DNA of 64,000 bases from Lutjanus erythropterus (taxonomy: Eukaryota; Chordata; Actinopteri; Lutjaniformes; Lutjanidae), in the NCBI GenBank assembly GCA_020091685.1, contig CM034612.1, forward strand, positions 23,025,158 to 23,089,157, in the 5' to 3' direction. Under the pieces are notes generated by a model. That model did not search any database. It worked only from the letters and a program-made list of their open reading frames with translations, and was not told the origin of the DNA. Position 1 is the stretch's first letter, and each line of letters begins with the position of its first letter. Both the position numbers and the translations under genes were made by a program. Of the stretch, positions 26,501 to 38,500 are shown one piece after another.

Positions 26501-29500
26501 TGACACTAACCCCAATCCCTGTTAGTGTAATGCAAGTCATGAACCTATTTGACAGCTGCACTCATATACACTGATACTGATGGGAAAATAATCTAGGCAT
26601 AAAAAACTGCACTAATATGTCTTTACTTAGTGAGCAGGTGTTTTTGAGGCCATTTGAATAAACTGAAATGGAAACCTGTAAGTTTTCAGTCATTCTGCGG
26701 ACAAACACCCTTTTGCATTGTATTGTTAAGATGCAAAATGGTACGATGATCCCACATTCCTGTAACTGATTGATTTCCTGTCACTCTGCCTACTGTGCTA
26801 ATGATAGAAATTAAATCACTTTACTCAGGGTTGAAGGTTGTGGGGGCAAACAGAGAAAAGTTTGAGAACCTCTGTATTATCTCAGTCTACAGGATTCTCT
26901 ACATAAGGAGTGAACATTTATCTGTCAGTGGATGATAGATGTTCACATTTCCCATCCTGTTTTAGCCACAGCCCAGCTCCTTCCATGTCTCTGTCCGTGG
27001 TGCTGAAACCTCCAATCCAGTGTCTCTCTCTCCCTCTCCTCTCTCCATGGTGTTGGAATCATTAGTGTCCAAAATCACTTGCTCTTTTCTATCCTAGTGC
27101 ACAACAGTGACTTTCCCTCATTTTATTTCAGTGTATAATTGTAAGTTTATTGTAACTTTATATATAGACCCCTTTACAGTTTTTCAGCTTGTCAATGGGC
27201 TGCTGCAAACACGAGCAGTTTTGATTGCATCCACAGTCCAGTCAACACATTTAATAGCTTGCAGCCGTAGACACCACCGGTTGCTCTGAAACGATCCTGA
27301 ACTTTCAATCAACCACTGGAATATTGATTCTGAAGTATCATATACGCAGCAATGGGGGAGACCGCTACTTCAGTTGCCAAAATGCACAACCAGATTTTCA
27401 ACAACGTTGGCTGTAAGGGCGGAGATATACTTGCTTTAAACTACGCGTTCGCATACGCACCCCTACGCATCCCTACGCTTCATGGCTGCCTCGCGTATCG
27501 TGCGTCCATTTGGAGCGATGGTTGTGCGCGTCCTCAGAAATTAACGCGACGCATACGCGAACGCAAACGCATGATCAAACAGCAAGTATATCTCCGCCCT
27601 ATGAGGGTCTATAGTCCTGGAAAATTGCCATCAAAAATCAAGCATGTTTTTCTCATGTAGAAAGCATTCTTAAATATTTGAATAAAATTCAGCCCTGGTT
27701 TTCTTTGCAACCACTGCATAGTTTTCCTTCTGCAATGACAAAAGTATCAAAGTGAAAAGGATTGATGTTGAACTAATCCTGGAATGGGACCAGGGGTCAT
27801 TGCGGGTAGAACAACAAGAATTACTTAAAAAAAATGCTAAAACACCCACAGTGCACTTTTTGCTGAATATTAAAAGCAGGATAATGAACCAACAGCAGTC
27901 TGAAAATGTTTGCTTCAGCTGTCTCCAGCAAAGTTGAGCACATCAGTGATTTTTCCTGACCTCTCTTCCCAGGTCGATGCTGGATGGACGCCCTCGAGCT
28001 CGCCCTGAAGTGCTCCAGCCTGCTGAAGAGGACCATGATCCGTGAGGGGAAAGAGGACATGAGCACAGTGGGCACAGGTGGAGAACACTCCATAAATTTC
28101 TACAGCCTCCTCCGAGCCCACAACATCCACGGTTTCCAGTGAGTAAGACATAAGCTACAACAAATTATTCCTCCCTTATTTTTTAAGCTACCATCTGACC
28201 ACCCTACCTTCCCTTCTTCCAGGTTCAATGACAGCGACCACTTAAAAGACCCTGATCTGTACTCGGACAAGTCAGACAGGGAGGGTGAACAGGACCATGA
28301 GGAGTCAGATCCAGAAGGCCTGGAGAAGAGTGAGGAGAGCGACAGCGACACATCAGAGCGCCAGGACGACTCGTACATCGACCTGGACCCGAATGAACAC
28401 CTGCGGGAAACCCCGTACCTGGAACAGTCCCACGAGGAACTCGGAGAGGTAGGAGACGAAGAGTTTGATCCAGATAAAAAATGTTGTAGATCAAGTGTGA
28501 TTGCAGCATTACACCTCTGATCATCTTCTCCCAAAGGATTTCTAGCAATGATTTTAATCTTTAGCTTTAATTTAAACTTCAGCCAAAAAGCTTTGTGTTT
28601 TTTTCAAATTTCTTGCATAATGAGGGTAAATTAGCATGTTCATCTGCTGGGGCTGTTGGGAAAGCTGTATCATGGACACACTTTGATCAGTCTGTGTAGG
28701 TTGGTGTGCGTGGGTGTGACTGGTGGTATGAAAACAAGTGTGAAAGTACTTATGCATTTCCATTCTGATGCATTCTAAGTTTGATAGCTCACTAATTAAA
28801 CACCTACTGAAGCCGAGGCATAATCTTTACAGTTAGGAGCTAATTAAAACTTCCTTTTGCACACCAGTTGAACAAACAGTCACATAAAACTTTTAAGCAT
28901 TTGGAGACTTGTGCACAAATAAGAGTGCTGTGTAAATCTTGACTGACAAGTCTGCAGAGTTATTACTGGATACATGAAGGAAAAATGCATCACTTCTCTA
29001 CTTTTGTGCGTGTCTTCTTCTGCAGGCTGGCGAGGCTGCCCAGACAGAGACGGTGTCAGAAGAGAACAAATCTCTGATCTGGACTCTGCTGAAGCAGGTG
29101 CGACCTGGCATGGATCTCTCCAAGGTGGTGCTGCCCACCTTCATCCTGGAGCCAAGGTCCTTTCTGGACAAACTTTCAGACTACTACTACCATGCAGACT
29201 TCCTGTCAGAGTAAGCCCCTCCCTCTTCCTGCTTGTTTGAAAGGAATTGCTTCACATATTGCCAAAAGAGTTAGATGAGAGGATCAATTCTAATCATGTC
29301 TTTATGCTAAATATGAAACTTGTGCCAGCAGACTATTCGCTTAGTCTAGCATTGATTAGAAACAGCTAACCTGGCTCTGTCTAACGGTCAAACTTAAAGG
29401 GATAGTTTGCATTATTTGAAGTGGTGTTGTATGAGGCACCTATCCATTCTCAGTGTATTACTTACAGTAAATGGTTGTCAGCACACTTCCAGTTTGGAGA

Positions 29501-32500
29501 AGCAGCAGGGATACCAGTGTAGGAAGCTGAGCAATGCACTGCTGTGGACAGGGTCTCCAGAAAAATGTAGCATAGCCACCTAAAAGAAATCTCAGTTTAA
29601 GTGTACGCTATATTTACAGTATTTTCACCACCTTACCGTGCCTTCAGACAGTTTTTTCCGATGGGAAACCGCTGTTATGTAAGCTGAATATTACTCTCTC
29701 CAAAGCCACCCTGTCAGTAATTTTATCATGCAGAATGCGTGAGTTGCTCATTAATCGCTTCCTCGATTGGTTGTTTGTTTGTGTGTCTTGATGTGTGACT
29801 TTGTTGTTTTAAAAGGATAGTTCGGATTCGCAAAAAACACAATAACACAAACTAACAGACCAAGGCAGCAGTAGACCAGCAAGTGTGTCGTGAGAAGTAA
29901 AATTACTATTTTTGCCAAAGAAGTCTGGTTTCTTTGTCTTATATAGCAGGTAATTCCCTTCTGAAAAGGCTGTCAGACTGCAAGGTAAAGTGGTGAAAGT
30001 TTTCTGAATATAGCCGTCACATGAACTGATTTAGATGTTTTTTAAGTGGTTAAAATATTTTTTGCTGCTGACCCTGTCCACAGTAGTACATTGCTTAGTT
30101 TCCTACACCAGTACTCACACTGCTGCTTCTCCAAACAGGAGCCATGCTGACTGACACCTACTGCAGGTACTTAAAAAGTGGAGAAAAAGTGGACAGATTT
30201 TGCAGCTTTGGTACATTTTGCACAATATGTAATTAGATAATTATGTGTCAGATTATTCTTTCTGCTGTGGTCATTTTTCTTCTTCACCAACAAAATAGTG
30301 ATGTATTTTCCATGTGTCCCCATTTCTATATTTAGTATTTACCATCATAGTACATATCATGGTCTGTTTTCATTATTTTACCAGTGATTACTTGCGTTCG
30401 AAATGTGCCTTTATTGTTAAATTTGAGTGACTGACTATAAAATGTGGCACATGGACCTTTTCATAGGATGTGCCTTACTGACTTACTATTATCGACATTC
30501 TGTCAATGATAAAGTGCATATTGACAAGTGAGATATGTTGTATTAGCAGATTATACAAAATTGTACTAAATGATGAACAGCACTTGTTATTGAGGAGCAT
30601 CAGACTAAGTTTGTTTGATTCTCAGGGCTGCAATTGAAGAGAACGCTTATAACCGGATGAAGAAGGTGGTGAAGTGGTACATCTCTGGATTTTACAAAAA
30701 GCCAAAGGTCAGCAGAGTAAATGGGCTACATAGAAAATACATGTCTTTTTATACACAATATGTTATGCTATATTTATGTCATGTTGGTTTTTAATCCACA
30801 GGGGTTGAAGAAGCCTTATAACCCCATCATTGGAGAGACGTACCGCTGCATGTGGCTCCACAACAAGACCAACAGCAAGACCTTCTACATTGCAGAACAG
30901 GTAACAACAGATCTACTGCTGAGACTACAAACTACTAGCAATCTCACTGGTCAAGAGCTCATTCCACCTGTATTAGATAGCTCCTTTGTGTTGAGTCATC
31001 AGAATACATCAGCTCTCTGTGATGACATGAATCCATGGCTGTTGAATATTTTGATTGATTTTAAATCACCAAAATAAACTGACTACATCGGTATGTGTTT
31101 TTCTTCAGGTATCCCATCATCCTCCAGTGTCAGCCTTCTATGTCAGCAACAGGAAGGATGGATTCTGCCTCAGTGGCAGCATCCTTGCGAAGTCCAAGTT
31201 CTATGGTACACATGCACTCACACTTAATCCACAGGGACCTGAAAATCTAATAAAAAGTTTGCTCATGTTTATTCAGCTGTGGGTTTATAATGTGTAGCTG
31301 TTTAAGAGCATCTGTCCACTGACTGCTGTTGTTTACGTTCTAGGAAACTCCCTGTCGGCCATATTAGACGGAGAGGCTCGGCTCACTTTTCTCAACCGAG
31401 GGGAGGACTATGTGATGAACATGCCCTACGCTCACTGTAAAGGTCAGAGTGCAGCCTGCTCCTCCTCACACTGTGATCTCACTTCAGTAGTGCTTTTATG
31501 TAGCTGTCAATTTAAACAACTTAAATTCAACTCATCTAACTTTTGTTTTACAGTGTAGAGCATATACAGTGAAATGATGTGAAGAGTAAAAGGATGAAGG
31601 TGTGACACATCAAAAGCAGATTTGCCTGACAAAAATCTTTCAAATTAATGTTGCTTTGCTCATTTTAAAGCTGTAGATTGACTTGACCAGGGGTGACAAA
31701 CGCATAGCCCGCAAGTCATACTGCATATGAGAATACAGTCCTCTGACAGCACAATGAATACCTTAAGTGATCATATTGATATTGAACATTGTGCAGAATA
31801 TTGTCAGTCAGCAGCTTCAGTACCAAATAGTTTGTATCAGACATTTATCTTAAAACAGGATAGGTAGAACCATATTGCTAAGGCACTGGAAAACCTTTAG
31901 TTGGTGTTGTGTGGTGAGGCCAGCATTACTCCACTGAAATGGAAATGTCTGGAAAACCGTAAGGATTTCTAGATCTTGGCAAGTTATTTGAATCTTTAAG
32001 AATTAAAATATTATATTGCTGTTCACTTCCAAAATACATGCATTTGTAGATCCACTGTGATCCGTATATTGTAATGTGCATATAATGACACCAGACTGAC
32101 TAAATGTAGAAAAATTGAGACGCTGTTTAAATTGCCCTAATTTTCTCAGAACATCACAGGCTGTTCTGTTCTGTTTTGTAACTAGATGGCTCATTAACTG
32201 TGAATGTTTTCAGAATGTACTTGTACTTCTTTACACTGAAAAAGGGAAAATATGGAAGTCTTGTTATTTATAGGTTTATATGCAGTGGCTTTACTGGTTC
32301 GGCCCAGTTGAGATCAAATCGTGCTGAATATGGCCCATGAACTAAAATGAGTCTGACACCCTACTAGAAAGTTGTGTCCACTTTCTGTGCCAGTCATCGG
32401 TGCTGACTGAAGTGCGTCTTGGTGTTTTTGTTCTGGTAGGCATCCTGTATGGCACCATGACCCTGGAACTGGGCGGTCAGATCACCATCGCATGTGAGAA

Positions 32501-35500
32501 AACAGGCTACAGTGCTCAGCTGGAGTTCAAACTGAAGGTACGCCTTTGTTTTCATGTTTCAAATAAAGACACTCTTGTCAGATTAGTAGATATCATTAGT
32601 CTTTTTCCTTAGAGCTGTTGAGTAATAAAGTATTTAGGAGAGAACTCCTCAGTGTTGATTTCTCACGTGACTTTTCTGAATGTCTCACGCCACCACCAAT
32701 TCCACCGTTCCACTCCCTCTCCTCCCTAAAAACATCCCATCCTCCATCATCCTGTGATGAACTACCTGTAGCGACAGGTACAAGTCAGGCACAGTAAAGA
32801 AAGCATTTCAAATACAAATCATGATAGGTGTTTCTCAGTGTTAGACTTATTGTTGCAGTAGTTTTTCCTTCACATGATTGGTACTGAATGCACTGCAGTG
32901 CACCTATTTGAAGCATTAAGTTGAAGCACTTTAATTAACTGATTTTAATTAGAAGTTGATCGTGATGGTGGCTGCTGCTTTAATTTCTTTTGTTGGTAGA
33001 TTGGTTTGAAACACTTTAAAGGTTTATCTGTTTTCTTCAGCTCCATCAGCCACATTTCTTTTGTATTTGAAGAGGAAAGTTTGTTTAAAAGTACTGCAGA
33101 GACATAAATGCAGATAAAATGACCCATAAGAAACAACAATTTCTTTCCACAGTAATTGCAGCATGTATATGTGCATGTATCTCTCATTCCTTGCCCCATC
33201 CCTTATGCTTATGTCCTACCTTTCAATTCCTTCCCTTTCTTTCCTCACCCCTTTCTTTCCTTCTCCCTCTGCTCCCTTTCCCTGCTCCTCTTTTCTCTCC
33301 CTTCTTTGCTGCAGCCATTCCTCGGCAGCAGTGACAGTGTCAATCAGGTCTCTGGCAAGATCAAGCTAGGAAAGGAGGTGTTAGCCACGCTAGAAGGACA
33401 CTGGGTAAGATGCGCTCTTCACACATACACCAGATGACTGTTGATTATATAATAAACCCTGATGTCCTTAAGTCTGATAGGGCAGTTTTTCGACAATCGA
33501 AGCATTGTAAATACATGAAAAACCTTTGTCCAGCAGTGAGAAAATAATTAAAACTTTCCCATTTTTGTTTTTTTGTTTCATATGGTGTAAATGTGTTAGA
33601 CATGACATATTCTCTGTTTTTGTTTTTGTTTTCTGCTATATAAATCAAGTTTATTATTATCATCCTATGGTGATGTCCAACAAAATATTGTTAAGTTAAA
33701 GCTACTAAGCTTCTTGTAGAGCGAGAATATTATTGAGTTGTGTCTCTGTGACTTGATGTGTTGCAAACAAGCTGTGAAATTGTACCAAAATGTGTCAGCC
33801 TGGGTGCCACTGTCATCTGTCATCCTGTGATGTCTTTAGGCGATTATGAAGAGCTTTGTAACTTTTCCCTCACAGGACAGCGAGATCTTCATCAACGACA
33901 AGAAGACGGGGACAGTGGACACTTTCTGGAACCCGACGCCGGAGCTGAGGCAGAGTCGACTGACCCGCTGCACCGTCCCACCAGAGGAGCAGGGAGAGCT
34001 TGAATCAGAGAGGTGGACTTAACTGCTATCAGAGTATAATCAGATCCTTAAACTACTGAAAATGTTGTCAGTCTTACCTCATTGGAATTAGGACACTTTG
34101 TTGTTATTTATGCCTTTTTTATCAGTGTTGTATTTATTGTCTTTTAATGTAGTTTCTATGGCCAAATTTACCTCAGTCACTCTTTGTCTTGTTGTTATAT
34201 TTTTAGGGCTCTGTTTTAAAAGCTGCTTGTGCAATTTTTTATTACTCCCATACAACTTTTGACTTTCTTCTCTGTCAATCCGTCAGACTGTGGCAGCACG
34301 TGACCCGGGCCATCAACAACAAGGACCAGACTGAGGCCACCAACGAGAAGTTCATCCTGGAGGAAGCTCAGAGGAAGTCCGCCCGCGAAAGGAAAGCCAA
34401 GTGTGAGGAGTGGATCCCCGCCCTGTTCGAGCAGGACCCGGTCACGGGAGAGTGGCATTACAGATATGCCGAGTGAGTGACTCCTGTCAGTGTAAAGCAG
34501 TGTGACGCCAAAAATAATGTAAAACAAACAGAACTCAAACAGGTACCTGTCACCTGTGAGTGTCATGAAACTAAGATACTGAAGAATGTATTTATTCTCC
34601 AGTACTACAACATACTACATTTAAAAACACCTTCAGCAACAAAGGTGCTTACGGATTCTTGACACTCCTTGATTTAAAAAAAAAAAAAAAATTAACTATG
34701 ATTTATCAGCCTATACTTGTGCTTAACGTAAACATTTTTGAAGAAGGTCCCTTATATGTAGCCAAAAAATTTTTACAAATATGCAGTATGTGCTCAAGGA
34801 TGACACGCCGTGGACTCCTGACTCATCCAGCTCTGTCAAAAATACTTCCAAACCCATGAGAGGGTATTAATTGGGTGATTCTACAGTGTAAAAATAAGTC
34901 TGGCGTTGCTCTCTGTAATGGATACACTGTCTCTAAATTTCCACAAACATATAACAATTTAATATCAATCTACTTATTCATTGGCTGGTCTCAACGTGTA
35001 ACTATGAAATAAACATTTAACAAAGACAACAAAAAACGCTGCTATTATCCTGGAGATCCCAATAAAATTTAACAATCCAGATGTTTTAGTTTAGTTTTAG
35101 TTGGCTGGTTACTTAATTTAACAAGGACGTTGCATAGTAATAACATTTCTTAAAATTATGCCAAAGTTAGCCAGCACAGACATCAAGAATAAAAGCAGTG
35201 AAAAATATGCAGATACAAACAAGGCCTGCACTACATAGACAAGAGAGACAGACAGAGAATTAACAATAGCAACACAACAATCAATAATTCACAAACCAGA
35301 GTGACAGCACAACAAATAGTATGACACAATATTGATGATAAGCAACAGCAGCTCACACACTTAACATAATGACAAACAACAAACACGTGATTTATAACGA
35401 TAATAATAATAATAGAAAAAAGTCATCAGTCATATTCAATTCGCCAAACATATTATGGAAATATTTTTCAGAGACATTGAAGCATGCTGATGCAAGAAAA

Positions 35501-38500
35501 CATTGTGCTTGTTTTGGGAGAACAAACTATAAAATTTTTAATGATGATAATGTTATAAAAGCATGTAAAAATTGCAGTTACCAGAAATCAAGTCTGTCTT
35601 TAAGTTCTCTTGCTCACACTGGTTTAGATACTGTATTCTCTTACAAGTAGTGTCAGTATAAGGTGGTTTAGATTAAAGCCTCCCCACCCTCCACATTGAC
35701 TTGTTCAGTGTTAAAGGGTGCCATCTAGTGCTGATTTAGTATAAGTACAGGGGTGAAGCCCAACCTGCTTTTGATGATGTACATCAGTGGTTTTAATATA
35801 TCATATGACAGACAGGATGGTCCTTTAGGTGGCAGAATGGAATGAATTATGATGATTTCCACTCATAAAAAGTGTCTCTATTCTGTTTTAATGTCTGCTT
35901 CTTATTTCCATCTTCTTTGTCATTCTCTCTTTGCTCCTCTGTTTCACATCTTTCTCTCTTCATGTCTTCTCTTTCATTCATCTGTGTCTTTGTCTGTCAT
36001 CTTTTCTACTTTCCCATGCTCTATGCGTCTTTCTCCGTGTCTTCTCATCTCACCCTCTGCGTCTCTCACCCCCTCCTCCCCAGCACGAGGCCATGGGATC
36101 CACTCAATGACCTGATCCAGTTTGAGAAAGACGGCTGTATCCAGACCAAGGTCCGACACCGCACCCCTATGGTACGTTCTGGCAGTCTTATTAGTCTGAG
36201 TAACCAGGGGCCGCGGAGGGACAATTGCAAGTGCCAGGTAGGTCGTCCCGATCGAAAACCGCCATGTTTTTTTTTTAAAAAAAAAAAAGCAACTTGCCGC
36301 CTCTGCCACCTTCCACGCAGCACCCGGTGCACCGTCTTCATTGTCGCTTTTTCTCTTTTTGTCGCCGCCATCATCGCCGCTCTCGCCTCTGTTCCTTTTG
36401 TGTTTTTTTTTTGTTTTTTTTTCCTTTCGCTTTGTGTCTGTTTTTCTTCTTCCACCCCGATACCTGCTGTTCTCTCTGTATGGGAGGGAAGGTCATGTCA
36501 ACCTGCACACTGAAGTAAGTGTAAAACCTGGTGTTCTCCTTCACTTTCTTGCCCTGTCAAGAAGAAAAGGATAATTTAACAAAAAGGACTACATGTGTTA
36601 CACCTGCCTTATTTGGACATATTTTCTACCTGCAGGCTCTAGACTTATTTTGTCTTGTATTGTGAAAAATCCTAAAATTGAATTATCAAAAACAAGTCAG
36701 TTTCTAAGTAATTAAAGCTACAGCAAGTATAATAACTTCTACACAATGTTTTCAGGTATTTGTAAAGCACTTAATAAGGGGATGTAAAGGATGCTGCTCT
36801 CAATTTTCTGTAATCTACCACCTATTTACTCTTTGTAAGATATGAATTGGAACAGTCTTTATTTGTGCATGCTCATTATTTAACTCAGCAGTCAGTGAGT
36901 TTGCCATTTAACTCAATAAAATGTCTTCTTTCCTTTCTCTCTTAATATTCCAACAAAATTGGGAGCAGCATCAAAAGCTGCTCATCAGATTCTCAATTTG
37001 AAATGTAATAAAACTGATCATAAATCTGCACTGTATTTTGTTTCATCCCATACAAAGTCTATAAGAGAGAACAGCTCCATCCATCTCATCAACAGACCAA
37101 TCACCGCCATCAGCGCCTGGGTGTCTACCACGCCCTCCTCGCCCTTCATCTGACCTTATCTTCATTTTGTTTGTTTCCGTGATTGTCTTCGCTCACTAAG
37201 TCTCAACTTCTGCTGAGCTGCTCCTTGTTCGTTTTCTGTTGAGAAGCTAAAGGCTACTGTGGTGCAGTCGCTGTAATTGTTGCTAATGTTTGGAGTATGT
37301 CACTCACTTTATTTATTATTTTATGTGTGTGTTCAAAGTAACCACCTGTCAAGTGCCAAAGCAAGTGAAATCTCTGCATCAGTAATTTTCAGCATCGACA
37401 CTTTTGCTCTTAAGTTTAGTTTTTTAATTTAAGTTGAGAGAAAGGAAGGCTAATTCTTATTAGGTTAAAAAAGCTTTATTACCGTTCTATTTCCTACATA
37501 TTTTGGGCTCTAAATATACTACTGTGGAAAAACTGCTGTTGTTAAAAATACTTCTGTAAAAGTATTCTTCTCAAAAACTATTATTATTATTACTTATTTT
37601 TTAACTAAATTACTACCAACTCCTGTACTGTTCTGTTGGCCCACTTGCGATCAGATAACCTTACTTAATACGAGAATGCGGATTAATGGCTGGACATTAA
37701 TGCAAATTATCCTACTCAGTAGTCACACAATACCACTTTTAAGGCAGTTTTAGTTTGTGTTTGTGTACCGACTTTGTTCAGACAGAACCAACTGTGTTCT
37801 TGTGCCCACCAACCGCCGTACAAGTAGAGAAGAAGTCTTTTCTCTTCAATTGATTAAACTCAACTTCAGGATGACAAGAAACAGGATGTGCTGTGAATAG
37901 GCTGCACTTGGTTGCTAGGGCGTTTGTGGGTGGTTGCTAAGCAGCTTGAACAAGAGACAACCTGAAGAGGGAATTCCAAAGTCTTGACCGATAAAAGCTG
38001 AATGATATCACATACCCAATTTGACTGAGTGTACAACAGTTACGTATTTTCAAATTCAACCAGTACCTCCACAAAATGAGAGGAAAGCCAGAAAAAAATA
38101 AAGGAAACACATCTGATTTAAAGAAAATCCAACAACATGTAGGACACTATTTTAAGGCAATTTTACATGTTTAAACACAATTTTCAAATGGAACTCTATT
38201 CAATATTTGCTGCATGCTAGAAGCCTGCTGCAGCTGCAACATGCTAAAAAACAGGGCCCAGGTTTAAAGTCATACAGTTCAATACATTGTTTGTGCTTTT
38301 TCACATTTTGACCTTCTGGCATTTGTCAGATTCTGAAATGTTTTTGTGCTGCCAACCTCAAATCAACCTTAAAAGCTGTTTTTCCCCTAACAAAGACTCC
38401 AGGCCTGACAATTGCATCACATTAAATTAAGCATTCAGAATAAGAGCTGTAATCCAGTCAGAGTTTAATCCCTTTGAACTAAATCATTTTCACATCCCAG

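Larger units (their letters stand above)
26325..27972 (+). other. osbpl8: osbpl8 intron 6
   Basis: Contains the nested inverted-repeat elements at 27,165-27,614; otherwise nothing recognised. Confidence 0.8.
29211..30625 (+). other. osbpl8: osbpl8 intron 9
   Basis: Mostly occupied by two repeats (29,238-29,393 and 29,394-30,180); the remaining 440 nt shows nothing. Confidence 0.8.

Noticed and set aside
35872-36513. 213-codon + strand open stretch over osbpl8 exon 18
   Set aside because: It is the intronic C/T tract plus exon 18 and its downstream intron read through. Only 36,084-36,171 (and perhaps to 36,237) is coding by splice and homology evidence.
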